This document shows, in pieces, positions 49,201 to 58,441 of a stretch of DNA of 64,000 nt (positions are counted from its first letter, which is position 1; each line of letters starts with the position of its first letter). The position numbers and the translations under genes are program-made. Under the pieces are notes generated by a model that saw only the letters and a program-made list of their open reading frames with translations, was not told the DNA's origin and did no database searches. Location of the stretch: contig JABMPT010000013.1 in the NCBI GenBank assembly GCA_013202845.1, positions 62,001-126,000 of the forward strand, given 5' to 3'. This DNA is from Candidatus Woesearchaeota archaeon. Lineage in GTDB: Archaea; Nanobdellota; Nanobdellia; Woesearchaeales; GCA-2686295.

Positions 49201-52200
49201 AAACTCTTCATAGGAATAAACTTGTGTGTCATAAACATCATAAAAATACAAATCATCCCAGTCATCTGTTGATAAATCATCTTCATCAACATTCATTAAA
49301 GTTTCTTCATAAGCAGCTTTCATATCAAGTCTTTCTTGCTCAAGGTCTTCAAGACTGACTTCATATCCATCAAACATTTTTTCTATGTGAAGATAATCAA
49401 CAGTGTAAGGACCGTCTAATTCTGACATGTAGATTGGTATTCCTGGAAAAATCAATTCAATCTCATTATAACCTGCATCTAAGTCAAATTCTCCGTAGAA
49501 GTTTCCCATGTAGTAGTCGCTGTTGAAATCATAATGTTTCTCTAGGCTAGAGTAGACATAGTATTCTCCAGTTTCTTCAACAACTAGTTCTACGTTCACA
49601 ACTAATTCATCGTATAAGGTGTTGTTATTTGTGTCAACTCCATAGTCTGTAATATTCAATAGCTGTGCGAACAATGGTTCGAAGTCTTCATAAGAATAAG
49701 CACCTGTCTGATACATATCATAATCTATGAATACCTCTTCACTATAGCCAGCTATTAATTCATAGAATCTTATTCTTTCAACATTGTAAGGACCATTTTC
49801 TTCTTGCGATCTAATGTCCATTCCTGAATAATTGAATTGTATTATGTGAATTCCAGTTTCATAGTATTGTTCCTCTGTATAAAAATAATCTATGTTCTGT
49901 CCAGATGGAGCTTCCAGTCTAGCATAACCATAATAAGTTCCTGCTTCTTCAACAATCATTTGTGCTTCAATAACTAAATAGTTGTAATACCCATCAGCAT
50001 CAGTATCAACTCCAGAGTCTGTGAAGTTAACAAGGCTTATAGGTGGACGTTCAAAATCAGTATAACTGTAAGCTAGTGTTTGATAAACATCATGAAGATG
50101 TACTAATTGTTCAGATTCACCTTCTCCTTCTTGATATAAAGATACATGATTTAAATTGTATGAACCGTTAACTTCACTTTGATATATATATTCACCATTA
50201 AAAGTAAGAGTCATTTCTTGAATTCCTGTTTCTAAGTATGCAGAAATATAGTCATCTGTAATAGCATCATAACCATTTTCTAGATAACCTCTTAAACTGT
50301 ATTCTCCTGCAACAGAAACATTTAAAGGCATTGTGATCAAAAGCTCGTCGTATTGACCATCTCCATCAAGATCAGTTACTGCCTCTGAAATGTTCTCTAT
50401 CATCAAACTTGCACCAGGATGCTCAAATTCTTCATAAGAATAAGCAGCTGTCTGATAAACTGAATCATAATTCCACTCAATTTCAGTAGAACTACCTGCT
50501 GAGCCACCTGCTTCTTCAGTCTCAAAATCCACAAATAAAGAGTAAGGGCCATTCTGGCCTTCCAGGTAGATTTCAAGTCCTGAGAACTCAGCAGTTACTA
50601 CATGAACTCCTTCTGTAAAGTAATCATAAATATAGTCTCCATCGATGTAATCATTTCCATCAGAGGTTCTAAGATTAAAGCTAATATCATAATCTGCAGC
50701 TTCAGTAACATTTATGTCAAGTGAAATTCTCAAAACATCATAGTAAGAGTTATTGTTTTCATCGACAACTTCTTCTGTAAAGTTTCCAACCAAAGTTACT
50801 GGAGGTCTTTCAAAATCTGAATGATTATAATCATTAGTTGTATATACTTCATAATAAGGTCTTACTAAATTATTTTCATCATCATATAATATAACTCTGT
50901 CAATACTAAACGGTCCATCATAAGCAGATACAAATATATCCACTCCATTAAAATTAATTGTTGGAGTATGTACTCCTTCTTCAAAGTAAAATTCTTCCCA
51001 AGCATTAATGACTAAATACCCATTATAGTTTATATATGCAGATATATTCATTTCTTCAGCTTCTTCTATGATTTCTTCTACTTCTGTTGGATCAACAACA
51101 GGGTATAAACTCTCAAGTCTTACTGAAATCTCATATCCTCCTTCATCTGTAACTTCAACTTCAGGTTGGAATCCTAAGTATTCATATAAGCCATTTCCAT
51201 CAACGTCAACTCCAGAATCAGAGAAGTTCAATGTTAAAGAAATTGGCGGCCTCTCAAATTCGTCATAAGAGTAATTAAAAGTAGTATATGTCTCTTGACT
51301 GCCAGCTCTGTAATAAAATTCATCTCCACTATCAGTCTCTCCTTCTATATCAATATAGCCTAAATAATATGGCCCATTAACTTCTGAAAGATATATTTGA
51401 TATCCTTGTGCTGTAAATGTAACCCAGTAAGTTCCTGGATCAAAATACTCAAATACTTCCTCATAATAAAATGTGTATGGCATCAATCCCCATTCAGGAA
51501 TCTCTTCCACTCCATACAGATGACCTTGGAATTCGTATTCTCCTGATTCAAGAACTTCAACTTCTGCGTTTACTCTTAATTCATCATAGTGTCCATCACC
51601 ATCCAAATCAACAACTTCTTCTGTGAAGTTTCCTGTTAGAGAAACTGGATATGGTTCAAAGTCATCTGCATTGTAGGCAGATGTTTCATAGTAAAGAGGA
51701 AAACTATAAGCATCGTCATCATAAAACTCTCCGTTTTCGTTTTCATCTTTTGAAATAAATAGATCTGTTATTCTATAAGTCATATTGGTATGCCCAGTTA
51801 TAGATATATCATGTGCATCAAATTCAAGCGTGATGTTATTTAGACCTTCTTCAAGAACATAATAGCCTTCAAAATAAGTCACACCATCATAGTTCTCATC
51901 TCGCAGACTGGAGATTATAGTATACATTCCACTTTCAGTAACATTCGCTAAAACTATTAGGTTTAATGAGTCATAAAAACCATTACTGTTTTCATCAGGT
52001 GTTTCTTCAGCAACAACTTCTAATGGTATAATGCTTGTTGGATCAAAGTCTGTGTAAGTATAATTATCTGTAAAGTATTCTGCGTCAAAGCTTTGACATC
52101 CATATGCACCACAAAGTCTTAAGTTATAGACTTCAAATGGTCCTTCTGCTTGAGCAGGAAATAACTCTTCACTTGAAACATACATTTCAACAGTTTGTTG

Positions 52201-54132
52201 TCCTTGTTCTAAGTCAAGTATATCTGCGCCTGCATAGAAAACTTTGTTATTATCATCTTTTAGAGTTGCATATACATTTCTATCTGCAGATATCTTATCC
52301 ATAGAGAGTTCAACAACTAATGCATCATAATAAGTATCATTGTCCTCATCAAATCCATAATCTAAGAATGAATCATAGTCAAAAGGATCTGCTCTATAAT
52401 AATAGTTTATTAACATAATTGGTATGTGATAATTCTGATTCACACCTGAAATCATAATTTGTGATTCTACAAAACCTACTGGTGAAACATTTGCCATGTC
52501 AATTGTTAATGTAACGTCAGCAGTTTCTCCAGGTTGTAATTCCATTGAACTTACATCAATACTAATTATATCATTATATAGTGTAAAATTTTGGTCTTCT
52601 AAATCTGTTAAAGAAAGGTCAAATGTGTGTGCTTCATCTTTCATATTTTTGATTGTAAATGTTTTTTGGAGAAAAGTTTCATTATCTTCAAGGTTCATAA
52701 TGTTAAATCCAACACTTTGAGGGAAGGTTGCGATCTCAGCATCATAAGCATTAACCAAATCAATTCTTCCTGCACCTTGTGTCAAAGCATCTTCACCAAT
52801 ATCAACTGCAGTTGTCATTAACATTGATTTAACTTCTAAAGGTTCTAGTTCTGGTCTTGCTTGCAATAGTAATGCTGCTGCTCCTGCTACATGTGGTGCA
52901 GCCATACTTGTTCCGCTAATTGCAGTATGTTCCCCATCTCCAAGACATTCATTTTTAGCCCATGCATCTTCCCATTGTGCAGCACAAATCTGGTATCCTG
53001 GCGCTACAACGTCTGGTTTTATCAAGTCTTCTTCAGGCCCTCTTGAGCTAAAGTAAGCCATTCCATCTGTTTTTGTTGATGCTCCTACAGTGGTTGCATT
53101 TTCAGCACATCCTGGGCATCCTATTCTACCATAATTATATGAGTTTCCTGCTGAAATTGTTGCTACAACTCCTGCACTTACTGCTGCTTCAACTGCTAAG
53201 GCTGCTGGATCAGTGTAGGGATCACCACCACTATGTCCAAGACTCATACTAAGAATGTCATAATGGTCTTCAGTATTTCCATCTTGATTTGGATCTGCAG
53301 CTCTTTCTATTCCTAATATAACATTTGAAGTTGATCCTGAACCACCTGAACTAAGAACTTTATAAGCAGCCAGCTTTGCTCCTGGAGCAACTCCTTGAAG
53401 TACTCCATCTCCTGCTGCTGTTGATGCGACATGTGTTCCATGTCCGTGATCATCCATTGGATCTGAATCATCATTGTAGAAATCATATCCATCTATAACT
53501 TTACATCCTGCTCCAAAGCAATCTCCAATGTCTGGGTGATTATAATCAATTCCAGTATCGATGATTGCGATTGTTACTCCTTCTCCTGTTACTGGAAGAC
53601 CGTTTGAATCTGTATAATTCCAAACATCGTCCGCGTTTATTAGTGGGACTGAGTCATATAGTGTTGTGTTGACTGTTGCATCTAAGAATACATATTCTAC
53701 TAGATCTAAGTTTTCTAGTTCTTTTATTTGATCTTGAGTTAGGATTGTCGCAAATGAGTCTATAATTTTAAGGTCTTTTACATCTGATTGAGGTTTGACG
53801 TCTTTTGTTACTGCTTTTCTTGCAGCTGTGAATCGTGCTTTCTTCATCTCTATAGAATCTTCTTTTAAGAAAGGAGTTCTCATTATAGATATAGAATCAG
53901 TTGTTGCAACTTCTCTAAGAGCAGATACTTTTGAAACTTCCTGCAGTTTCATCTTTACAATAACAGGTATTCCTGCGTCAGTTACTTCTGCGTTTCTTGC
54001 TGCTGCTTCAGCGTCTAGAAGTATAGGATCAATTTTTTCAAATCGAATTGTCGGTTCTATTGCTGCTAATGCTGTTTGTGTTAGTAGAATAGCGATTAGA
54101 AATGTTACTAGAAACATTCTGTTTAGTCCCAT
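46261..54132 (-). CDS. Giant secreted subtilisin-like protease with tandem Ca-motif repeats and dockerin-like end
   Basis: Starting at ATG 54132 behind GGAGGG (54143-54148), it has 2623 residues. Signal peptide to about 24, then an inhibitor-like propeptide (about 50-155). Peptidase S8 domain: IAIIDTGID (D192), DDHGHGTHVA (H231), TISAGN (N330), AISGTSMAAPHVA (S409). Then come a beta domain and eleven repeats of roughly 110-180 residues, each opening with a D-x-[DN]-x-[DN]-G/N-x-Y motif (e.g. VDLDGDGQYDEL) and closing YxTxAYSYxDFE (about nt 48100-52400). Two cadherin-like domains follow, then a dockerin-like pair (LGDLNFDHQLTVEDVLVMVD and LADLNYDGSINILDVVMLVD, about nt 46860-47010). It ends in a Lys/Glu-rich tail. 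No membrane anchor. Confidence 0.93.
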   Translation of the reverse strand: MGLNRMFLVTFLIAILLTQTALAAIEPTIRFEKIDPILLDAEAAARNAEVTDAGIPVIVKMKLQEVSKVSALREVATTDSISIMRTPFLKEDSIEMKKARFTAARKAVTKDVKPQSDVKDLKIIDSFATILTQDQIKELENLDLVEYVFLDATVNTTLYDSVPLINADDVWNYTDSNGLPVTGEGVTIAIIDTGIDYNHPDIGDCFGAGCKVIDGYDFYNDDSDPMDDHGHGTHVASTAAGDGVLQGVAPGAKLAAYKVLSSGGSGSTSNVILGIERAADPNQDGNTEDHYDILSMSLGHSGGDPYTDPAALAVEAAVSAGVVATISAGNSYNYGRIGCPGCAENATTVGASTKTDGMAYFSSRGPEEDLIKPDVVAPGYQICAAQWEDAWAKNECLGDGEHTAISGTSMAAPHVAGAAALLLQARPELEPLEVKSMLMTTAVDIGEDALTQGAGRIDLVNAYDAEIATFPQSVGFNIMNLEDNETFLQKTFTIKNMKDEAHTFDLSLTDLEDQNFTLYNDIISIDVSSMELQPGETADVTLTIDMANVSPVGFVESQIMISGVNQNYHIPIMLINYYYRADPFDYDSFLDYGFDEDNDTYYDALVVELSMDKISADRNVYATLKDDNNKVFYAGADILDLEQGQQTVEMYVSSEELFPAQAEGPFEVYNLRLCGAYGCQSFDAEYFTDNYTYTDFDPTSIIPLEVVAEETPDENSNGFYDSLNLIVLANVTESGMYTIISSLRDENYDGVTYFEGYYVLEEGLNNITLEFDAHDISITGHTNMTYRITDLFISKDENENGEFYDDDAYSFPLYYETSAYNADDFEPYPVSLTGNFTEEVVDLDGDGHYDELRVNAEVEVLESGEYEFQGHLYGVEEIPEWGLMPYTFYYEEVFEYFDPGTYWVTFTAQGYQIYLSEVNGPYYLGYIDIEGETDSGDEFYYRAGSQETYTTFNYSYDEFERPPISLTLNFSDSGVDVDGNGLYEYLGFQPEVEVTDEGGYEISVRLESLYPVVDPTEVEEIIEEAEEMNISAYINYNGYLVINAWEEFYFEEGVHTPTINFNGVDIFVSAYDGPFSIDRVILYDDENNLVRPYYEVYTTNDYNHSDFERPPVTLVGNFTEEVVDENNNSYYDVLRISLDINVTEAADYDISFNLRTSDGNDYIDGDYIYDYFTEGVHVVTAEFSGLEIYLEGQNGPYSLFVDFETEEAGGSAGSSTEIEWNYDSVYQTAAYSYEEFEHPGASLMIENISEAVTDLDGDGQYDELLITMPLNVSVAGEYSLRGYLENGYDAITDDYISAYLETGIQEMTLTFNGEYIYQSEVNGSYNLNHVSLYQEGEGESEQLVHLHDVYQTLAYSYTDFERPPISLVNFTDSGVDTDADGYYNYLVIEAQMIVEEAGTYYGYARLEAPSGQNIDYFYTEEQYYETGIHIIQFNYSGMDIRSQEENGPYNVERIRFYELIAGYSEEVFIDYDMYQTGAYSYEDFEPLFAQLLNITDYGVDTNNNTLYDELVVNVELVVEETGEYYVYSSLEKHYDFNSDYYMGNFYGEFDLDAGYNEIELIFPGIPIYMSELDGPYTVDYLHIEKMFDGYEVSLEDLEQERLDMKAAYEETLMNVDEDDLSTDDWDDLYFYDVYDTQVYSYEEFEFPPVTLVGNFVEEVVDENSNSYYDVLSLSFDVNVTEADEYDIDVVLRSLNGNYVAYSDYAGLLEVGVQTITVDFSGLEIYSEEEDGPYTVDIDFDIEGDNYEFEWRYEEAYQTAAYSYEEFEHAGASIVLENITDYANDADDNGLYEELVIAVPVSVSVPGSYRLAGSLRSLSGMWIDYESEYVILESGVTEVELSFYGQQIYNQGFDGPYNLDYLSLSQHVEGSGYVEIEWINDPYQTAAYNYTDFEHVPATLTSNMWDEGVDLDGDGSYDILRLTLEVDVEVSGDYDFLAQLNTLDGEYIDYSGDSHNLSVGLNNVSIDFNGDDILREGTDGPYYVSYVYISHGNTYEYEYIYYTTNNYSYLDFAAYLDIVSTPDDEITLGETFSYQVEVMNPDGNNLTYSLIYGPEGMTINDYGLVEWTPDEANGYYPLGIRVSDGNISNEQYFDIDVDGIELILELDAPFSLDLFDQNYVLTVIGGNSADNYAIMSVNDDVETIVEGVTYTIGGLDIYIEDLFMSDVGNGTVVVELEIVGAYIVPSNEAPWIAPTILDQTANEDDETWVIDLSLHANDDHDDPSDMNWTVTVIDGTLVELNFVSEANNLLEITPVANAHGSTTMTFRLYDSEGLFESQDVALTINPVNDAPDVEPIDDGIIMAGTSFEVQVQASDVDGDNLTYVLTQAPAGMSIDATGLIEWIPSEAGTHFVNVSVSDYELFSYQVFNIEVIGYELGDLNFDHQLTVEDVLVMVDIILGIIDPTDEQLSLADLNYDGSINILDVVMLVDRIFDTQSVRQSVGNEVVVVDLSRYHGRLESSAVDDYEWVVTKSSSLVKAVINGETLSLKLRDKPDTTVSLDSVRKDSLELELTATYDGMVVGKKKLIFLINTKLVKIKPFVKTDELIVKPTPKTIEDKDLKKPDKKKLVKEINEEEKKDVVKEEKKEAEKKVEKKKLVKKEAEKKKEVKTAEKKVSTDAKAVKTI

Positions 54133-54306
54133 TTTGTTTTGTCCCTCCAAAAAATCGTGAATAATTACTGTTTTTAAAGTTGTTTATAACTTCAAAACAA
54201 ATTGCAGAAACAAGACGATATTTATAAACGTTTAGTCAATCTAACTACTTTCTAAGGACGAATAAAAAGATATAGCTTTATTAATAATAAACAGTTTCCC
54301 TCAAAC

Positions 54307-55413
54307 ATGAAAGTTGGGGAAAAACATTATCGAACAATCTGGGTGAAAAAAGGAGATAATAAAACAGTCCAGATAATCGACCAAAGAAATTTGCCTCATG
54401 AGTTCATAATCGAGGATTTGAAAACAGTTGAAGAAACAGCTCGAGCGATCAAAGACATGCATGTGAGAGGTGCTGGGTTAGTTGGAGCAACAGCGGGTTT
54501 CGGGATATACTTCGCAACATTGCAAGCTTCTAAAGAGAATTTTGATGAGGACGTGAAAAAGTTAAGTGAAAAAATACTAGCCACCAGACCAACAACAAAC
54601 AATATTTCATACGCTGTTAAAAAACAATTGAGAGCTATGAAAAAAGGAAAAACAGTGCAGGAAAAAATCTCTATAGCGCTAAAAACAGCACAAGAAATAA
54701 CAGATGAAGATGCTGAATTCTGCAGAAGATTAGGCGAACATGGTTACAAAATCATTGAAGAAATAAGCAAAAAGAAGAACGGAGAACCAGTTAATATTCT
54801 GACACATTGCAATGCTGGCTGGCTCGCGTTTGTCGATTACGGAACTGCAACCGCGCCAATCTACGAAGCTTTTAACAGAGGAATAAATGTTCATGTCTGG
54901 GTTGATGAGACAAGGCCAAGAAATCAAGGAGCAAGACTAACTGCATGGGAACTTTCAAACCATGGAGTTCCTCACACAGTCATTGCAGACAATGTTGGAG
55001 GCCATTTGATGCAACACGGCATGGTTGACATGGTCATCGTAGGAACTGACAGGACAACCCATACTGGAGATGTTGCGAACAAGATTGGAACCTATCTCAA
55101 GGCTTTGGCTGCAAAGGATAATAATATTCCATTCTACGTTGCACTACCATCCTCGACTTTTGACTGGGAGATGAAAGACGGTGTTAAAGAGATACCCATC
55201 GAAGAAAGGGGGAATGAAGAAGTGAAATACGCCCAGGGATTACTAGATGGAAAAGTACAAAAAGTACTATTAACGCCTAAAGATTCTCCTGCTGCAAATT
55301 ATGCTTTTGATGTCACACCAAGAAGATTAATCACAGGATTGATCACAGAGCGCGGCATCTGCGAAGCAAGCGAGAAAGGAGTACTGGGGCTATATCCAGA
55401 GAAGAAAAAATGA
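54307..55413 (+). CDS. mtnA: Methylthioribose-1-phosphate isomerase-like enzyme (MtnA family)
   Basis: 368 residues. MtnA signatures: DMHVRGAGLVGATAGFGI, LTHCNAGWLAFVDYGTATAP (active-site Cys), DETRPRNQGARLTAWEL, VGTDRTTHTGDVANKIGTY (Asp) and FYVALPSSTFDW. MtnA isomerises 5-methylthioribose-1-phosphate (or 5-deoxyribose-1-phosphate) to the ribulose form. Ribose-1,5-bisphosphate isomerases and eIF2B are related but lack the exact DETRPRxQGARLTAWEL string. The stop overlaps the class II aldolase start by ATGA. Confidence 0.92.
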   Translation: MKVGEKHYRTIWVKKGDNKTVQIIDQRNLPHEFIIEDLKTVEETARAIKDMHVRGAGLVGATAGFGIYFATLQASKENFDEDVKKLSEKILATRPTTNNISYAVKKQLRAMKKGKTVQEKISIALKTAQEITDEDAEFCRRLGEHGYKIIEEISKKKNGEPVNILTHCNAGWLAFVDYGTATAPIYEAFNRGINVHVWVDETRPRNQGARLTAWELSNHGVPHTVIADNVGGHLMQHGMVDMVIVGTDRTTHTGDVANKIGTYLKALAAKDNNIPFYVALPSSTFDWEMKDGVKEIPIEERGNEEVKYAQGLLDGKVQKVLLTPKDSPAANYAFDVTPRRLITGLITERGICEASEKGVLGLYPEKKK

Positions 55414-56015
55414 GTGACGAAGAAGGATATGTAAAATACAGCGCACATCTAGTAAAAGAATTAGTTCTGCCTGAAGAAGCTTTGCAAAACCTCAATCTTT
55501 GGAGAGGGAAAATGTTGGATTTGAACCTGATTGGAATGTATTCCAATGGCATAGGGTTCGGAAACATCAGTGAAAAAATGGGTGATGATTTCATAATCAC
55601 AGCCACCGCAACAGGTGGAATAAAAAAATTATCAGCAAAATATTATCCTAAAGTCACAAGTTATAATCTTGAGACAAACTCAGTGGAGTATGAAGGTCTT
55701 GAAGCACATCCACCTTCTTCAGAAGCGATGACACATGCGGCAGTGTACGAATCAGATCCTGCAGTTAGAGCAATCATACATGTCCATAACTTGGAGATGT
55801 GGAAGAGAATTCTCAACAAGGTTCCCACAACTTCTAAAGATGCAGCTTATGGTACTCCGGAGATGGCTAATGAGATAATACGCCTTTTCAGAGAGACTGA
55901 TGTCAAGGATAAAAAAATATTAGCCATGGCTGGTCATGAAGAAGGAATAATCACTTTCGGAAAAGACTTAACAGAAGCAGGCAATATAATGCTTGAATAT
56001 TTCTCTAAGCACTAG
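55410..56015 (+). CDS. Class II aldolase family protein
   Basis: 201 residues. Class II aldolase/adducin fold: GMYSNGIGFGNISEKMGDDF, TATATGGIKKLS, EGLEAHPPSSEAMTHAAVYE (catalytic Glu region), AIIHVHNLEMW (zinc His pair) and ILAMAGHEEGII (third His). Coupled by ATGA to MtnA, it should split methylthioribulose-1-phosphate or 5-deoxyribulose-1-phosphate into dihydroxyacetone phosphate and an aldehyde (the DHAP shunt), or dehydrate it as MtnB does. Which one cannot be told from sequence alone. Confidence 0.88.
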   Translation: MSDEEGYVKYSAHLVKELVLPEEALQNLNLWRGKMLDLNLIGMYSNGIGFGNISEKMGDDFIITATATGGIKKLSAKYYPKVTSYNLETNSVEYEGLEAHPPSSEAMTHAAVYESDPAVRAIIHVHNLEMWKRILNKVPTTSKDAAYGTPEMANEIIRLFRETDVKDKKILAMAGHEEGIITFGKDLTEAGNIMLEYFSKH

Positions 56016-58011
56016 TAGAAATCACAGCTAAATAGATATCGTCGTATAATTCTCTTATAGAATTGTAAAGCATCTCTTTGTGAGTTGGGTCCATGTCTGC
56101 ATCGGTGAATTTACCCCTTATCTCAGAATACAGTCTTTTTGCATCATTTAACTGGCTCATGCTAACCATTTTTCTGCAGGTCTCAATTAAATTGTAGAAA
56201 TCCTGAACTTCCTGATTGAGCTCTGTGACTGGCTCTTCAACTTCATCAGTATATTTAGAATGAATATATTCTTTGAAGCCACCGGATTCTATCTCTTTCC
56301 TGTCTTTTCCCAATTGTTTCTCTTCTAACACTATCTCATGCTCGATCTCTCTGACTTCTGCAAGTTTCTCCTTTGTCTCGTGCTCCTTGTACAATAGGTT
56401 ATCTTTTATAGCATGAAGGTCTTCCCTGTCAGCTGCGAGATGGTCTTCCATAGCCTTGACTTCTTTTTCTCTCAAATCCACTTCTTTCAACCTGGTGTTC
56501 AAGTCTCTTATTTCAAGTTTCAACTCTTTCTCTCTTGCCAATAAATTTTCTTTTTGCTTTTCTAGTTTTTTAATATTTGAGACTAATTGTTTATCCCTTG
56601 TGACTAACTCTTTATCTCTTTTTTCCAGAGCTTCATTCTGCGCTTTTAGCTTTTTCTCTTTTGCTCTTAAACCATCAACTTCTTTACTCAATTTCTCATC
56701 TTTTCTCTCAAGGGCTTCTTTCCTTCTCTTCAAAAAATTCCCTTGCTCAAGAAGTCCTTTTGCTTCAGCTCTTTTTTTGTTGAACTTATCCTTTGTTTCA
56801 TTGAATTGTTCGAGTTTAGAATTATACTCAGCTACTAATTTCTTGGCGTTGTTCTCAGCTCTGTGCAAATTTATCTTTTCTCTCTGCAAGCGCTTATCAA
56901 TGACCTCCTGGATGCCATCTTCAATTAATTTGTTAAAATCTTTTTCTTTCTGCTTCAAAGCAGCATTGAATTTCTTTAGTTTTTGTTCGTACCGTTCTGA
57001 TTTCTTCACACTTCTGTCAATATCCTTTTTCTGAGAGCTCAACTCATACTTCTTATCAACAATGTCTTTCTGCAATCCTTGACCATATTCCTTCAGCAAT
57101 TCCTTCATCTTCTGTTTTAGAACATTGTTTCTCTGCAACTCGGCTTTTTTCTCATCTGCCAATATCCTGTTTACCCATTTCAAGAACGCTTTTTTGTTGG
57201 CCTGCACCCTATGGTCAAACTGTTCATCTTCAATTGATTTTACAGCTGCAAGCAAATCCTTCATCGATTTTATTAGCTTTTCATTGTGATGGATTATGTA
57301 TGCTGTCGGTCCTTTCTGCAGGGCTTTCTTTGGATGCACAACTATCATGTCAAGTTCTTTCTGGATCAACTCCTGTTCTCTTTCAACTGACTTGAAGTAC
57401 TGCTCTATAACCCTGTCTACAGGAGATTTCATTTTAGGGATTTTAGCTTTTTTCAAGACAATTTTTCCTTTCTTGATAGGCGGAGCATGAGGAGAAATCT
57501 CTTTTGGATGCTTAAGCACCTTCTTTGGCTTTAAAGCTTTTGTCTTTAGCTTTGAAGGAGCTTTTAGATGTGATGGATCTTCAACATCCCATCTTGGAGC
57601 ATCAACTGTTGGTTCTTGAACTTTATCAGCAACATGTTCCTCAGTCCACTTAGCGGGTTTGAAAGCTGGAGCTTCAACTTTAGGCTCTTCTTTCTTAGCT
57701 TCCTTCTCGCTCAAAAGTTTACCTTTTGGCGCACCAGCAACTTTGTTGCTGAGTGTTTCTTTTTTAGCAGCTTTCTTTTTCTCTTTCTTTGTAGGAATCT
57801 TGAAATCCTCTCTTAATTTGTCAAGGTCCAGATCAGGTTCTTTTGGCTCTTTGATTTCTTCTTCTTTCACAGCAGGTTCTTTCTTTACAAACATTCGTTT
57901 GAAGAAACCGTCTTTCTTAGAATCTTCTTTTTTTGGAGCTGGCTCTTCTTTAGCCTCATCTTTTGAGAACTTTGGTGGTGGCGGTGGTGCTATATCGACA
58001 AGTTTAGCCAT
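56005..58011 (-). CDS. Long coiled-coil protein of unknown function
   Basis: 668 residues. Residues 1-200 are low-complexity, Lys/Glu/Pro-rich, with a PPPPPKF start and an FFKRMFVKKEP motif. Residues about 205-285 hold a small helical domain. From about 285 to 580 comes a continuous coiled coil (e.g. LEKQKENLLAREKELKLEIR). The C-terminal 75 residues form a helical domain (DFYNLIETCRKMVSMSQLND through IRELYDDIYLAVI). No signal peptide. It is probably structural or scaffolding; this C-terminal domain style recurs in DPANN coiled-coil proteins. Confidence 0.72.
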   Translation of the reverse strand: MAKLVDIAPPPPPKFSKDEAKEEPAPKKEDSKKDGFFKRMFVKKEPAVKEEEIKEPKEPDLDLDKLREDFKIPTKKEKKKAAKKETLSNKVAGAPKGKLLSEKEAKKEEPKVEAPAFKPAKWTEEHVADKVQEPTVDAPRWDVEDPSHLKAPSKLKTKALKPKKVLKHPKEISPHAPPIKKGKIVLKKAKIPKMKSPVDRVIEQYFKSVEREQELIQKELDMIVVHPKKALQKGPTAYIIHHNEKLIKSMKDLLAAVKSIEDEQFDHRVQANKKAFLKWVNRILADEKKAELQRNNVLKQKMKELLKEYGQGLQKDIVDKKYELSSQKKDIDRSVKKSERYEQKLKKFNAALKQKEKDFNKLIEDGIQEVIDKRLQREKINLHRAENNAKKLVAEYNSKLEQFNETKDKFNKKRAEAKGLLEQGNFLKRRKEALERKDEKLSKEVDGLRAKEKKLKAQNEALEKRDKELVTRDKQLVSNIKKLEKQKENLLAREKELKLEIRDLNTRLKEVDLREKEVKAMEDHLAADREDLHAIKDNLLYKEHETKEKLAEVREIEHEIVLEEKQLGKDRKEIESGGFKEYIHSKYTDEVEEPVTELNQEVQDFYNLIETCRKMVSMSQLNDAKRLYSEIRGKFTDADMDPTHKEMLYNSIRELYDDIYLAVISTSA

Positions 58012-58108
58012 TAATATTCCCTCTTTTCCCCTAAATTAATATCATTATAATAAGACGCTAGTATTTATACCTTTCGATTTTTAAGCTTTAGTTATAAACT
58101 AACCATAT

Positions 58109-58321
58109 TTAATTAAAAAACATTATTTTCACCCAGCGAATTCCAAAAACTACTGCCAAAACAAGGTACCAGTACCAATCAACTTTTAGCACTAATTCAA
58201 GAAATGCAGGCCATAAAGTTATAACACATAGAGTGGCGAAAATCGCTGCAATTTGAGCTAGCTTGACATCATACCACTTAATCTTTTTCATAATGTTCTC
58301 TGTCCATATAGCAAAATTCAT
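58109..58321 (-). CDS. Small two-helix membrane protein
   Basis: 70 residues with two hydrophobic segments (about 21-41 and 46-60) joined by a short acidic turn; a GGAGGC ribosome binding site lies 6-11 nt before the ATG. It is followed by AT-rich DNA up to the coiled-coil gene. Not recognised. Confidence 0.6.
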   Translation of the reverse strand: MNFAIWTENIMKKIKWYDVKLAQIAAIFATLCVITLWPAFLELVLKVDWYWYLVLAVVFGIRWVKIMFFN

Positions 58322-58441
58322 TTTTTAGCCTCCTTGCTCATTATTAGTTTATTTATTTATAAATCCTCCTCTTTATAGCCAAAGTCTAATGTTTAAAGGT
58401 TTTAATAAAATATTTAAACATTCAAAAACATTAAGGAACCA

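Noticed and set aside
48060-52400. Repeated DNA at regular distance, considered as a CRISPR or satellite array
   Set aside because: The repeats are 330-540 bp apart, vary freely and keep one long reading frame, so they are protein repeats of the subtilase.
54133-54150. TTG start of the giant subtilase
   Set aside because: The GGAGGG ribosome binding site lies inside this stretch, 10 nt before the ATG at 54132.
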